From Bradymonadales bacterium (GTDB lineage Bacteria; Myxococcota_A; Bradymonadia; JAFGEP01): a stretch of DNA of 64,000 nt. Of this stretch, positions 43,818-53,005 are shown in pieces. Below the pieces are notes generated by a model, which saw only the letters and a program-made list of their open reading frames with translations, had not been told where the DNA came from and did no database searches. How positions within the stretch are numbered: the first letter of the stretch is position 1; every line of letters starts with the position of its first letter. The stretch covers positions 1 through 64,000 of the forward strand of contig JAFGEP010000096.1 in the NCBI GenBank assembly GCA_016931535.1, in the 5' to 3' direction. The translations under genes were made by a program, and so were the position numbers.

Positions 43818-44519
43818 ATGGGCGAAGAGAAAATCGAGATCACGACGGGACGCGGAATACTGCTCCAGAAGGCCTACTTTTACGACACGGTGAGCAAGGA
43901 GACGATCGGGGTCCTGTACAACCCGACAGAGGTCTCCGTCAACAAGGCGGTCGGATGGAACTTCCAGGCCAAGCCGAAGAAGGGACAGGGGTTCTACCAG
44001 TTTACGGCCTCACAGCCTCGATCCCTCTCCCTGAAGCTGGAGTACGACACCTCCGGCTTGGAGAATCCCGACCCCACAAAAGAGGCGAACTGGAGTGCCC
44101 AGGATGTGCGGTGGGCCATCGATCCGCTCTACGCGATGACCAACAACTCGAAGAAGAAACAACCGCCGGAGGTGATCTTCGGGTGGGGGAACGGACTGCG
44201 GTTCAACTGCGTCATCAAGTCGATGAACGTCACCTTCACCAAGTTCAACCCGGACGGCGTCCCCATTCGAGCCAACGTGGCGGTCGAGCTGCTGGAGAAG
44301 ATCGATCCCGCCGCCGGGAATACCGGGGCCGGCAGTGGAGGAGAGGCCGAATCGGGAACCCTGGCGACCATGGATGCCAGCAGTACCGCCTCCCACGTGT
44401 CGGGGCGGACCTCCCAGGAGCAGCAGGACAAGTGGCGGGAGACGATGGAGAAGAACCCGGATGCGTTCAAGGATGGAAACCCGCGCCAGGGGAACCCGGG
44501 TCAACCGACCCTGACATAA
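43818..44519 (+). CDS. CIS tube-associated baseplate protein (Pvc7/Afp7-like)
   Basis: The 233-residue chain has the CIS tube N-terminal domain (KETIGVLYNPTEVSVNKAV, SLKLEYDTSGL, GLRFNCVIKSMNVTFTKFNP). In Pvc7 and Afp7 this domain joins tube and hub, and a C-terminal LysM domain follows. Here about 60 low-complexity residues take that place, ending NPRQGNPGQPTLT, which resembles only the last strand of a LysM. The ribosome binding site GGGAGG is 11 bases before the ATG. The hub gene follows after about 145 bases. Confidence 0.85.
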   Translation: MGEEKIEITTGRGILLQKAYFYDTVSKETIGVLYNPTEVSVNKAVGWNFQAKPKKGQGFYQFTASQPRSLSLKLEYDTSGLENPDPTKEANWSAQDVRWAIDPLYAMTNNSKKKQPPEVIFGWGNGLRFNCVIKSMNVTFTKFNPDGVPIRANVAVELLEKIDPAAGNTGAGSGGEAESGTLATMDASSTASHVSGRTSQEQQDKWRETMEKNPDAFKDGNPRQGNPGQPTLT

Positions 44520-44663
44520 GTCAACCAGGAAGGGTGGGGAACGGGTAGTCGAATCAACAGAGATGCCTTGGTGGGTTTGCCCCGTTCAACTGGGGGGAAC
44601 AGGGGCTGGAAACCTGGGCTAACCGAATCCGGCGGTAGCTGGATCTGAGCGGTGGCAAGGCCT

Positions 44664-45752
44664 ATGGCAGAAGATACCCAAAAGTTTGAATCCTACGAGA
44701 TCTTGGTGAGCGGATCCGCTCTGGACGAGACCCTCTCCAACCTGGTTCGGGGTATCCGGGTGGACATGGTGAACGACGGCCCAGACTACTTCGAGCTCGC
44801 CCTGTTCAACGACGAAGAGAGCGGCGAGGGGACGATCGCCTTCCCAGGTGCCGACAAGTTCAAGATCGGGAACCCGGTCGAGATCAAGCTGGGCTACGAT
44901 GAAACGATGGTCAGCTTGTTCAAGGGGGAGATCTGCAGCGCGGAGGCGGTGTTCCACGAGAGCGATCCGATCAAGTACATCGTCGGAGGCTTTGACAAGC
45001 TCCATCGGCTGACCCGAGGCCGCAAGACCGAGCACTGGCTGGACATGAAGTACAGCGACGTGGCCAGCGATATCGCCTCCAAGGGCGGTCTGAGCGGAGA
45101 TGCGCAAGGTACCTCGGTGACCCACAAGTATATCTCGATGAACAACCAGACCTACCTGTCCTTCCTGATCGACATGGCGCGTCGGGTGAACTACGAGGTG
45201 AACGTGGACGACGCCAAGCTGTTGTTCAAGAAGGAGCGGACCAGTGAGGCCAGCGTGGCGACCTATACCTTCGGCGGCGAACCACCGGTCTTGAAGAGGG
45301 CCCGCTTCAACGTGCAGACGGCCGGCCAGGTGACCAAGGTGCGGGTGTTCTCCTACGACCAGCAGCAGAAGAAACAGATCATCGGAGAATCTGCCGCCCT
45401 GACGCGCAATGCGCTGGGGGGATCGAGTGAAGGACCGGCCCTGGTCATGGAGAAGTTCGGCGACGCCGAGTACTGGATCAGCGCCTATCCGGCGTATACC
45501 CAGGCCGAGGTCGACGAGGTGGCCAAGGCGATCTTCGACGAGATGGCCTACAAGTTTGTCCAGGTGGAAGGCGAGATCGAAGGTGACCCGAACATCGTAC
45601 CGGGAACCGTGATCACGCTGGAAGGGGTCACCGACCAGTTCTCGGGGGACTACTATGTGATCCGGGCGATCCACTCCTATGTGAACAAGCCCGGTGCCGG
45701 TGGTGGATACAACACCAAGATCTTCTGTAGCCGACCTTCCTGGAACGGCTAG
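44664..45752 (+). CDS. gpD/VgrG-like hub protein (Pvc8 N-terminal type)
   Basis: I chose ATG 44664 (MAEDTQ) with AAGG upstream; GTG 44652 would add four residues. The 362-residue protein has the late control protein D / gp27-like fold features: repeated beta-barrel strands, HKYISMNNQTYLSFLIDMAR, and the C-terminal PGTVITLEGVTDQFSGDYYV. This is the hub between tube and spike. The gp5-type beta-helix spike domain present in full Pvc8 or VgrG is absent, so the spike tip must come from another protein. Confidence 0.87.
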   Translation: MAEDTQKFESYEILVSGSALDETLSNLVRGIRVDMVNDGPDYFELALFNDEESGEGTIAFPGADKFKIGNPVEIKLGYDETMVSLFKGEICSAEAVFHESDPIKYIVGGFDKLHRLTRGRKTEHWLDMKYSDVASDIASKGGLSGDAQGTSVTHKYISMNNQTYLSFLIDMARRVNYEVNVDDAKLLFKKERTSEASVATYTFGGEPPVLKRARFNVQTAGQVTKVRVFSYDQQQKKQIIGESAALTRNALGGSSEGPALVMEKFGDAEYWISAYPAYTQAEVDEVAKAIFDEMAYKFVQVEGEIEGDPNIVPGTVITLEGVTDQFSGDYYVIRAIHSYVNKPGAGGGYNTKIFCSRPSWNG

Positions 45753-45962
45753 GGCGCATTCTGCCCCTTCCTTTTCCTTCGCTTCGAAACATGACGCCAA
45801 CGGCGTGTCAATGCTGTCAGCGCCGCTGAGGTGTGGTAGCCTACAGGCCACCATCGACTCCTCGCACCGGTCGGTGCAAGGGGTAGGGTGACCCGAAAAG
45901 GGTCGGAACGGTGCTGCGTGGGCGTTGCAAAATGGCGGTTCATCGGATAGAAACGGAAGGCC

Positions 45963-46151
45963 ATGAATGATAACGATGAGGCTCAGCTGACCTACTGGCT
46001 CGATGTGCTGGATGAGGTCGTGAATGGCCGGCGGGACGGTCTTTCCTGCCCCTTTTGCGGGAGCGGCGTACTCAAGGTCGAGGTGGCGGGGGTGCGGGTG
46101 AGTGTGAAGTGCCCCTCCTGCGGCAAGTACTTTGAAGGCCGGCTCCCCTGA
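45963..46151 (+). CDS. Small zinc-ribbon protein in the CIS locus
   Basis: The 62-residue protein has GGAAGG at 45955-45960 and ATG 45963. An acidic N-terminal helix (QLTYWLDVLDEVVNG) is followed by two CxxC pairs, CPFC and CPSC, 19 residues apart, with GKYFEG at the end. It looks like a stand-alone zinc ribbon. No family is recognised. Its place between hub and gp25 genes is where Pvc10-type PAAR spike tips may sit, but it has no PAAR sequence. Confidence 0.75.
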   Translation: MNDNDEAQLTYWLDVLDEVVNGRRDGLSCPFCGSGVLKVEVAGVRVSVKCPSCGKYFEGRLP

Positions 46152-46263
46152 GTTCGATTGAGGACCCGTCCTAAGCACATCCGTCAAGCCAGGCAGACCG
46201 TGTCAAGCGCAGCTCTGGCCAACGGTCGTCGTGGGCCATCGAGGAACACGGAGGGGTAGGCAG

Positions 46264-46674
46264 TTGGAACGTTTCAAGAGGTTCTTGGGCTGCGGCTGGA
46301 ACTTTCCCGTGGGGACGGACCAGCAGGGCGGTATCGCGATGAGCTGGCACGAGGAGAACATCGCCCAGAACATCGAGATCATCCTGGGTACGGCGCCGGG
46401 AGAACGGCAGATGCGGCCCGAATTCGGCTGTAATATCCACGACCTGGTGTTCAAACCCAACAACCGCATCACCGCCAACCTGGCAGAACACTTCGCCCGT
46501 GTGGCCATCATCAAGTGGGAACCACGCGTGGATAACGTGGAAGTCAAGGCCGATCCGGATCCCTACGAGGAGAACAAGCTGAGGCTCGAGATCTCCTACA
46601 CCATCCGGACCACCAACACCACCCGCAACCTGGTGTATCCCTTCTATCTGGAAGAACGGGAGGAGGAGGCATGA
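46264..46674 (+). CDS. Baseplate wedge protein gp25/W-like (Pvc9)
   Basis: I start at TTG 46264, seven bases after GGAGGGG (46250-46256), giving 136 residues; the frame opens earlier at 46231 without a good site. The family signature is clear: LGCGWNFPVGTDQQGGIAMS, GTAPGERQMRPEFGCNI and the EPRVDN motif. gp25 proteins hold the sheath to the baseplate. The stop overlaps the next ATG (ATGA), so the wedge proteins are translationally coupled. Confidence 0.92.
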   Translation: MERFKRFLGCGWNFPVGTDQQGGIAMSWHEENIAQNIEIILGTAPGERQMRPEFGCNIHDLVFKPNNRITANLAEHFARVAIIKWEPRVDNVEVKADPDPYEENKLRLEISYTIRTTNTTRNLVYPFYLEEREEEA

Positions 46675-49600
46675 TCCCCATTCCCAATCTCGATGATCGG
46701 CGCTACCGGGACATCGTGAATGAGGCCATCAGCCTGATTCCCAAGTACTGTCCCGACTGGACCAACCACAATCCGTCGGACCCCGGGATCACCCTGATCG
46801 AGCTGTTCGCCTGGATGACCGAGATGATCATCTATCGGCTCAACCGGGTGGGCGAAAAGAACTACCTGGCCTTTCTGAACCTGGTCGGGATCCGCATGCG
46901 TCCCCCCCAGCCGGCCGTTGCTCTGGTCACCTTCACCCCGGTGGAGGGGGCCGAGCTGCAGATCGTCCCGGAGGGCACCACCGTGGCCACCGCCCGGTTG
47001 GGTGACGAAGAGCCGGTGGTCTACGAGACGGTGGAAGAGCTGGCGGTCCTGCCGACCAAGCTAGTTCGCTGCTACAGCCGCGACGACGAGGATTTCACCG
47101 ACAACGGGGCCTTCATCACCACCGACCGGATCGTGATGGAGCGGACCGGAGGGTTCGATGCCTTCCGGGGCCGGCGGCGGATCGACCGGATCCTGTACCT
47201 GGGCGACGAACGGTTGGAGAACATCCAGGAGGGGTCCACCCTGGCGGTCATCATCAAGGATGCCCACAACAACATGTCTGCCCTGGTCAACCTGGTGGAG
47301 TGGGAGTACTGGAACGGCCGCCGCTGGCGGGAGCTACACCCCAGCCCCTTCGAGCTGGAGCGGGGGGTGGTCTCCTTCGAGGGGATCGAGGGGGCCGAAG
47401 CCACCACCCTGGACGGCAAGCTGCCCGAGCTGCCCTGGATCCGGGCGCGGCTGGTGGAGGTGCCCGGTACGCCCGAGGACACCGAGATCGATTTCGTCAC
47501 CGCGCGGGTGGAGGTCCTGGGGGACGGGATCAAGCCGAGTGACATGTTTGTCAACGTGGAGTCCAACACCTACCTGACACTGGACACCAGCCGCAGCTTC
47601 TACCCCTTCGACCGCACCCCGGAGGTGGAGACCGCGCTGTACGTGGCGCATGACGAGCTGCTCTCGATCGAGGACGCCCACATCCGCATCGACATCATGC
47701 TGGCAGACCCCACCATCGTCGATCCTCCCAGCCCCAGCCCCGATCTGACCCTGGAATGGGAGTACTGGACGGGCAAGCGTTGGGCCATGATGGCTCGGGT
47801 GAAGCCGGAGGGGGTGGAAGAGCCGATGGAGGGGAGCGAGTTCGCCGACACCACCAAGGCGTTCACCCAGACCGGCAACATCAGCTTCCGGCGACCCAAG
47901 GGGATGAAGGCGGTCGATATCAACGGCGTCGAGAAGCAGTGGATCCGGGTCCGGATCGTGAAGGGGGACTACGGTCAGCAGGGACGCTACGAGCTGGAAG
48001 GGGACACCTGGGTGTGGAAGCATGAGCGGCCGCTGAAGCCACCCGCCCTGAAGGACCTGACCCTCAAGTTCGTGGAGGATGACAAGCCGTTCCGGAAGGT
48101 GTTCACCTACAACGACTTCAAGTACAGCGACGTGACCGATCTGGCCAAGGCCGAAGGCAAACGGTTCCAGGCGTTCGAGCCGATCGCCGACGAGAACCCG
48201 GCGCTGTTTCTGGGCTTCATGGGAGAGGAGGTCGGTCCCTTCCCCAACCGCTCGGTGAGCATCCATTTCGAGGTGTTGGAGCAGGAGGAGGACTATCACG
48301 ACGAAGAGTACGAAACCTACCTGGCCAAGAGGTCGGAGAAGTTCGGGCCAGATTTCACCAAGGAGCAGCGGATCGTCTGGGAATACACCGACGGCAAGAA
48401 ATGGATCCCGCTGCCGGTCACCGATCACACCGCCAACTTCACCCGGCCCGGTCGGGTCGAGTTCATCGGTCCCAAGAAATTCGCCTTTCGGCTGTCCAAG
48501 CGCTTTGGGGAGGAGCTGTTCTGGATGCGCGCCCGCCTCGAGATGGGGGGGTATGACCGCATGCCTCGGATCTCCCGCGTCCTGCTCAACTCGGTGAAGG
48601 TGGTCAACCGGCAGACGGTCCGAAACGAGCTGGTGGGCTCCAGCCGGGGAACACCCAACCAGCGGTTCGAGCTGGCCCGGAAACCGTTGCTGGAGGGGGA
48701 GGAGATCTACATCCGGGAAAGCGAGATGCCCACCAAGGAGCAGCTGGACGAGCTGGTCGATCTGTTCGGAGACAAGGCTGTCGAGGAGATCAGCGGGCCG
48801 GAGCGGGGATACTGGGTCCGCTGGCGCCGGGTGGACACCTTCTACGGCCATCACCGGGACAGCCGGGTCTATGTGATCGATCCCCACGCCGGAGCCATCC
48901 TCTTCGGCGACGGGATCCGGGGAATGATGCCGCCCGAAGGGGCCAACAACATCGTCGCCCGATCCTACTACGTGGGCGGAGGAGCCCGGGGGAACGTGGG
49001 CTCCTACAGCATCAACATCCTGCGCAACCCGATCCCCTACATCGACTCGGTGACCAACCACTTTCCCGCACGAGGCGGAGCCGACGCCGAGACGGTGGAG
49101 GAGGTCAAACAACGCGGTCCCCACGTCATCAAGAGCAAGGATCGAGCCGTCACCTCCAGCGACTTCGAATGGCTGGCCCGGGAGGCCTCGGCTGGCGTCG
49201 CCCGAGCCAAGACGGTGGCCGGAGGGGAGCGGGAAGGTCAGGTCACGGTGCTGATCTTGCCCAAGTTCGAGGTCGGGGAGCGGATCAGCTCGACCGATCT
49301 GCGGGAGAAGCTGCTCCCCTCCAACGAGCTGTTGCGCCGAGTCAAGGCCTACCTGGACGAGCGTCGGCTGGTCAGCTGCCTGGTGAACGTGGAGAAACCC
49401 CGCTACGTGGAGGTCTCCTTGACCGTCGAGCTGGTGCGGGACCCCAGCGGAAGCAGCGAAGATATCAAGAGCCAGACCGAGTTCGCCCTGCGCAAGTACC
49501 TGCACCCCATCGTCGGTGGGCGCAACGGGCGAGGCTGGCCCTTCGGGCGGGTGCTGCACAAGGTGGACCTGTACAACGTGGTCGAGGAGATCAACGGCGT

Positions 49601-49739
49601 GGAGTTCGTCGATCGGATCGAGATCCTGGACGAAGACCGCAGCCAGAAGGTGGAATCGGTCAAGTTAGGGCCCAAGGAGTTGCCCCACGTCATCGAGGTG
49701 GTCGTGATCGAGAAATCACGCGAAGCGATACGGCGGTAA
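46671..49739 (+). CDS. Baseplate wedge protein J/gp6-like (Pvc11)
   Basis: The 1022-residue protein begins with the 'putative baseplate assembly protein' signature: PDWTNHNPSDPGITLIELFA, then WMTEMIIYRLNRVGEKNYLA. It has repeated Ig-like or beta domains (YWNGRRWREL, YWTGKRWAMM, YTDGKKWIPL, the same word three times) and a C-terminal J-type region (SKDRAVTSSDFEWLAREAS). Proteins of this family form the wedge ring around the hub. The gene is flanked by gp25 and gpI, the normal order. Confidence 0.93.
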   Translation: MIPIPNLDDRRYRDIVNEAISLIPKYCPDWTNHNPSDPGITLIELFAWMTEMIIYRLNRVGEKNYLAFLNLVGIRMRPPQPAVALVTFTPVEGAELQIVPEGTTVATARLGDEEPVVYETVEELAVLPTKLVRCYSRDDEDFTDNGAFITTDRIVMERTGGFDAFRGRRRIDRILYLGDERLENIQEGSTLAVIIKDAHNNMSALVNLVEWEYWNGRRWRELHPSPFELERGVVSFEGIEGAEATTLDGKLPELPWIRARLVEVPGTPEDTEIDFVTARVEVLGDGIKPSDMFVNVESNTYLTLDTSRSFYPFDRTPEVETALYVAHDELLSIEDAHIRIDIMLADPTIVDPPSPSPDLTLEWEYWTGKRWAMMARVKPEGVEEPMEGSEFADTTKAFTQTGNISFRRPKGMKAVDINGVEKQWIRVRIVKGDYGQQGRYELEGDTWVWKHERPLKPPALKDLTLKFVEDDKPFRKVFTYNDFKYSDVTDLAKAEGKRFQAFEPIADENPALFLGFMGEEVGPFPNRSVSIHFEVLEQEEDYHDEEYETYLAKRSEKFGPDFTKEQRIVWEYTDGKKWIPLPVTDHTANFTRPGRVEFIGPKKFAFRLSKRFGEELFWMRARLEMGGYDRMPRISRVLLNSVKVVNRQTVRNELVGSSRGTPNQRFELARKPLLEGEEIYIRESEMPTKEQLDELVDLFGDKAVEEISGPERGYWVRWRRVDTFYGHHRDSRVYVIDPHAGAILFGDGIRGMMPPEGANNIVARSYYVGGGARGNVGSYSINILRNPIPYIDSVTNHFPARGGADAETVEEVKQRGPHVIKSKDRAVTSSDFEWLAREASAGVARAKTVAGGEREGQVTVLILPKFEVGERISSTDLREKLLPSNELLRRVKAYLDERRLVSCLVNVEKPRYVEVSLTVELVRDPSGSSEDIKSQTEFALRKYLHPIVGGRNGRGWPFGRVLHKVDLYNVVEEINGVEFVDRIEILDEDRSQKVESVKLGPKELPHVIEVVVIEKSREAIRR

Positions 49740-49740
49740 C

Positions 49741-51303
49741 ATGGCAACGGACGAACGCCTGGAACGGATGGAGCGGCTGCGCCGCAGGAAGCAAAAGCTT
49801 CCCAACGTGGTCGGTCTGAAGGAGAAGGATGCTCGGCTGGTGCTCCGGCACCGCGGCTTCTACAACCGCAACCTGGTCGGGACCCCTCAAGAAGGGGATC
49901 CCTACGTGGATGTCCGCTACGTCAAGAGCTTTGCGCCATACGGCACCGTAGTGGGGCAGAATCCCAGCAAGGGGCAGATCGTCGACACCGACGAGCGGAT
50001 CGAGCTGGTCGTCTCCATGGAGTGCCTGCTCGACTACCTGCCAGGGATCTACCAGCGGCGACAGGTCGGCGGAACCAACTACCTGCGGGAGTTTCTCTGG
50101 ATCTTCCAGCACATCTTCTACTCCATCGAATCCAAGATCGATGTCCTGCACACCTACTTCGAGGTGTTCGAGACCCCCGGGGAGTTTCTGCCCTGGCTGT
50201 CCAGCTGGGTGGCCTTCACCCTGGACGGCGAGTGGGACGAGACCAAGCGTCGGTTGTTCCTGAAAAGGGCGGTGGAGCTCTATCGCATCCGGGGAACGGT
50301 CAAAGGGCTGGAGACCTTCATCGACATGTACATCGGGGTCAAGCCCAAGATCATCGAGAACGCCTGGCCTCTCAACGGGTTCCAGATCGGGGTCTACTCT
50401 ACCATCGGGGTGGAGTCGGCCATCCTTCCCCCGACGAACCGGGCTTACTGCTTCATCGTGGAGATCCCCCTGGATCCGAACACCATCACCGACGACCAGA
50501 TCATCAAGATCCACCAGATCATCAGCCAGGAGAAACCGGCCCATACCACCTACTACCTCAAGTTCACCGGCGTGCCCGAGGCCAAGAAACGCTGGGTCGG
50601 CCCGGTGATCGGGGCTTACCGGGTTGCCAGCACCCGGGATGATTCGGCGCAGGCGGGACTCCCCGAAGGGGGTCAGGAGCCGGAAGCTAAGGCTCCGGCA
50701 CCCCAAGAGGTGAGCGAATCTTCCCTGGAGGAACGGCTGGCCGAGAAGCGACGGCTCTTGGCCGAGCGGAGGAAGCGCCGTTTTGGCGGCGAGGAGGGCG
50801 AGGCCGAAAGCCCGGCTGCAACCCCCAAAGAAGAAGAGAAGGAGGAGGCCAAAGAGATCTCTGACGACGAGCGACTGGCCAGACGCAGGCGGCTGCGTAC
50901 CGTGGTCGAGCCGGAGGCGGAGGGAGAGACGACCGCTGCGGATATCCTGGCCCGTCGCAGACGGGCCAGAGGTGCAACCAGTGACGAGGCCGACCAGCCG
51001 ACACAGGTGCTGGATGTGTCCACTCTCGGTGCCCGCCTCAAGCCGACGCCAGAAGGTCCACCAGAAGGCGAAGGCGCTCCGCCGGCCGGTGAGACGACCC
51101 TCTCTCGACTGCGCAGACAACGGGAAACCGCCGGAGACGGAGAAACACCCAGCGCAGAGACCACCCTGTCCCGCCTGAGGCGCCTGCGGGAAACCACCAG
51201 CGAGGGGGAGAAGACCACGGAAGGCCCGAAGCGCACAGCAGATAAGGAGTCACCGACGGCGCGCCGACGCCGAGGTCCGGCAAAACCGGAGGAAGAGAAG
51301 TAG
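49741..51303 (+). CDS. PASTA-gpI fusion baseplate protein with Arg-rich tail
   Basis: The ATG follows the previous stop by one base. An N-terminal segment (DERLERMERLRRRKQK) leads into a PASTA-like domain (about residues 20-100, LPNVVGLKEKDARLVLRHRG, then VGQNPSKGQIVDTD). Next comes a P2 gpI / tail-protein domain (LPGIYQRRQ to about 300, with RRLFLKRAVELYRIRGTVKG). The last 195 or so residues are disordered, Glu/Arg-rich and repeat a short L-R-R-R word: ERLARRRRLR, DILARRRRAR, TTLSRLRRQRE, TTLSRLRRLRE. gpI normally anchors fibres to the wedge. The tail may be an interaction or phosphorylation platform (inference). Confidence 0.88.
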   Translation: MATDERLERMERLRRRKQKLPNVVGLKEKDARLVLRHRGFYNRNLVGTPQEGDPYVDVRYVKSFAPYGTVVGQNPSKGQIVDTDERIELVVSMECLLDYLPGIYQRRQVGGTNYLREFLWIFQHIFYSIESKIDVLHTYFEVFETPGEFLPWLSSWVAFTLDGEWDETKRRLFLKRAVELYRIRGTVKGLETFIDMYIGVKPKIIENAWPLNGFQIGVYSTIGVESAILPPTNRAYCFIVEIPLDPNTITDDQIIKIHQIISQEKPAHTTYYLKFTGVPEAKKRWVGPVIGAYRVASTRDDSAQAGLPEGGQEPEAKAPAPQEVSESSLEERLAEKRRLLAERRKRRFGGEEGEAESPAATPKEEEKEEAKEISDDERLARRRRLRTVVEPEAEGETTAADILARRRRARGATSDEADQPTQVLDVSTLGARLKPTPEGPPEGEGAPPAGETTLSRLRRQRETAGDGETPSAETTLSRLRRLRETTSEGEKTTEGPKRTADKESPTARRRRGPAKPEEEK

Positions 51304-51362
51304 GTCAACACCATCACGGAGGTCACGCAACGGTCATACCTCCACAGGCGTAAGGGGAGACG

Positions 51363-52901
51363 ATGCTAGAGCTAAAGAAAGGATTCAAGCGCCTGAACTT
51401 CTTCGAAGGGTTCGTGACCACGCCCGACGATTGGAATCAGGGGGATCTGTACCACGTCAACAAACACCGGCTACACAACCGGTCCTTCCACGGAGTCGGC
51501 ATCGTGCCCGGCCAATTGAGGGACTTCAAGGTCACCTCGCGCGGCAAGGGGGAGATGGCGGTGGAGATCCACCCGGGCTACTGCGTCGACGGCCGGGGCA
51601 ACGACATCATCCTGTGGGAGACGGAGATCCGGCAGTTCGTGAAGTCGGACTACAAGCTGCCCCAGACGGTCTACCTGGTGGCCAAGTACGTGGAGGAGCT
51701 GTCCGACTTCGTGGCCTACAAGGAAAACCTGAACTACAAGGGCCACACCCGAGTCAGCGAGGTCTGCAAGGTGGATTGGTCCATCACACCACCCGACACC
51801 GAGATGGAGATCGAGCTGGCCCGCATCCACGTGACGCCCGATTGCAAACGGTTCATGGATGCCCGTAACCCCAACGGCCCCGAGCCGAACGAGATCGACC
51901 TCAGGTTTCGACCGGTGGCCGGTGTGGCGGGAGGGTTCATGAGCGCCGAAATGGCGCAGACCTTCCGAGAGCTGATGCGCCGGAACCGGGAGTATTACGC
52001 CAGCCTGGCCTACAACCGGGGCATCCACACCGCCAACAACGTGGTGCTGGCCCTGACCATGATGGAGATGATGCTGTCCGCTTCCGGCGTCGGGCCGAGT
52101 ACCTTCCTCGACCTGATGGGGTTGGTCCTGGAGATGCAAAAACGGGTGGTGTCTGAAGTCGAGAAGGACCACCCAGGACTGTCGAGCCGCAAGCGGTTCA
52201 GGGACCACAAGTCCGAGCTCGACCTGGTGGAGCGCCTGGTGGGCGATCGGCGGGAGGCCATCACCGTCCTGGACGACATGCTCAAGCACCAGGCCGCCGC
52301 CGTGGACCACCTGGAGATGACCACCCGGGAGGTGGCCGGTCCCACCGAGGCAGCGCCCAAAGCGGCTGCAAAGCCTACCGAGGGCGGGTTCTCCTGGGAT
52401 ACGATCAAGGAGTTCTCCGGCGATCCCCCCAAGCACATCAAGATCGAGGGGATCGACTGGGAGCTGGTAGACCAGATCAACATCACCGACCCCTCCTCGG
52501 AACGGGAGCACAACTTCCGGATCCACGGGGAGAAGGACTCCTGGCACACCCGCCAGCGACTCAAGTATCCCGACGGCACGACCGTGGACGACGCCGGTGT
52601 GGCCCACGTGGATGGCTACGCCGAGTTCGAGATCCGCAACCTCAAGCCACAGCTTGACCTGCTGATCTTGCGGCGGATGGACTTCGTCCATGGCGACCAC
52701 GAGGCCGATATCGAGATCAACGGGGTCAAGGCAGGCAAGCTGATCTGCCAGGGCTCCGACAAACGTTTTCGCTGGAGAAACTGGCCGGTCGTGGTCAAGG
52801 GCAAGTACGTTCGGAGCAATACGGTGACCATGCGTCAGGTCGCCACATCGGCCGAGCGGGATATCAACATCTTCCGGCTCTGGTTCTACCAGGCCGTCTA
52901 G
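51363..52901 (+). CDS. CIS accessory protein with fibre-like N-terminus
   Basis: The 512-residue protein (GGGGAG site, ATG 51363) has an N-terminal region with FFEGFVTTPDDWNQGDLYH and HRLHNRSFHGVGIVPG. This matches the 'LHNRxLHGxGVVxGL' signature seen in proteins of many eCIS clusters, whose function is unclear to me. A helical middle follows (about 195-310, with an Ala/Pro linker) and then a C-terminal beta-sandwich-like region (about 370-512). It occupies the place of a tail-fibre gene and could be a receptor-binding or surface-attachment protein; no receptor is implied. Confidence 0.75.
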   Translation: MLELKKGFKRLNFFEGFVTTPDDWNQGDLYHVNKHRLHNRSFHGVGIVPGQLRDFKVTSRGKGEMAVEIHPGYCVDGRGNDIILWETEIRQFVKSDYKLPQTVYLVAKYVEELSDFVAYKENLNYKGHTRVSEVCKVDWSITPPDTEMEIELARIHVTPDCKRFMDARNPNGPEPNEIDLRFRPVAGVAGGFMSAEMAQTFRELMRRNREYYASLAYNRGIHTANNVVLALTMMEMMLSASGVGPSTFLDLMGLVLEMQKRVVSEVEKDHPGLSSRKRFRDHKSELDLVERLVGDRREAITVLDDMLKHQAAAVDHLEMTTREVAGPTEAAPKAAAKPTEGGFSWDTIKEFSGDPPKHIKIEGIDWELVDQINITDPSSEREHNFRIHGEKDSWHTRQRLKYPDGTTVDDAGVAHVDGYAEFEIRNLKPQLDLLILRRMDFVHGDHEADIEINGVKAGKLICQGSDKRFRWRNWPVVVKGKYVRSNTVTMRQVATSAERDINIFRLWFYQAV

Positions 52902-53005
52902 GCCGGGAGAATGGCGGTCACCCCGAGCTCTGTGGGACCATCGGGCAAAGGGTGTCCGCCAACGAGCCTTGACCATCGCGCGCCATCGTTGCTGAGGGGG
53001 CTTCC

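Noticed and set aside
47334..49559. 741-codon minus-strand frame opposite the J-like baseplate gene
   Set aside because: The plus frame carries the family signatures from end to end.
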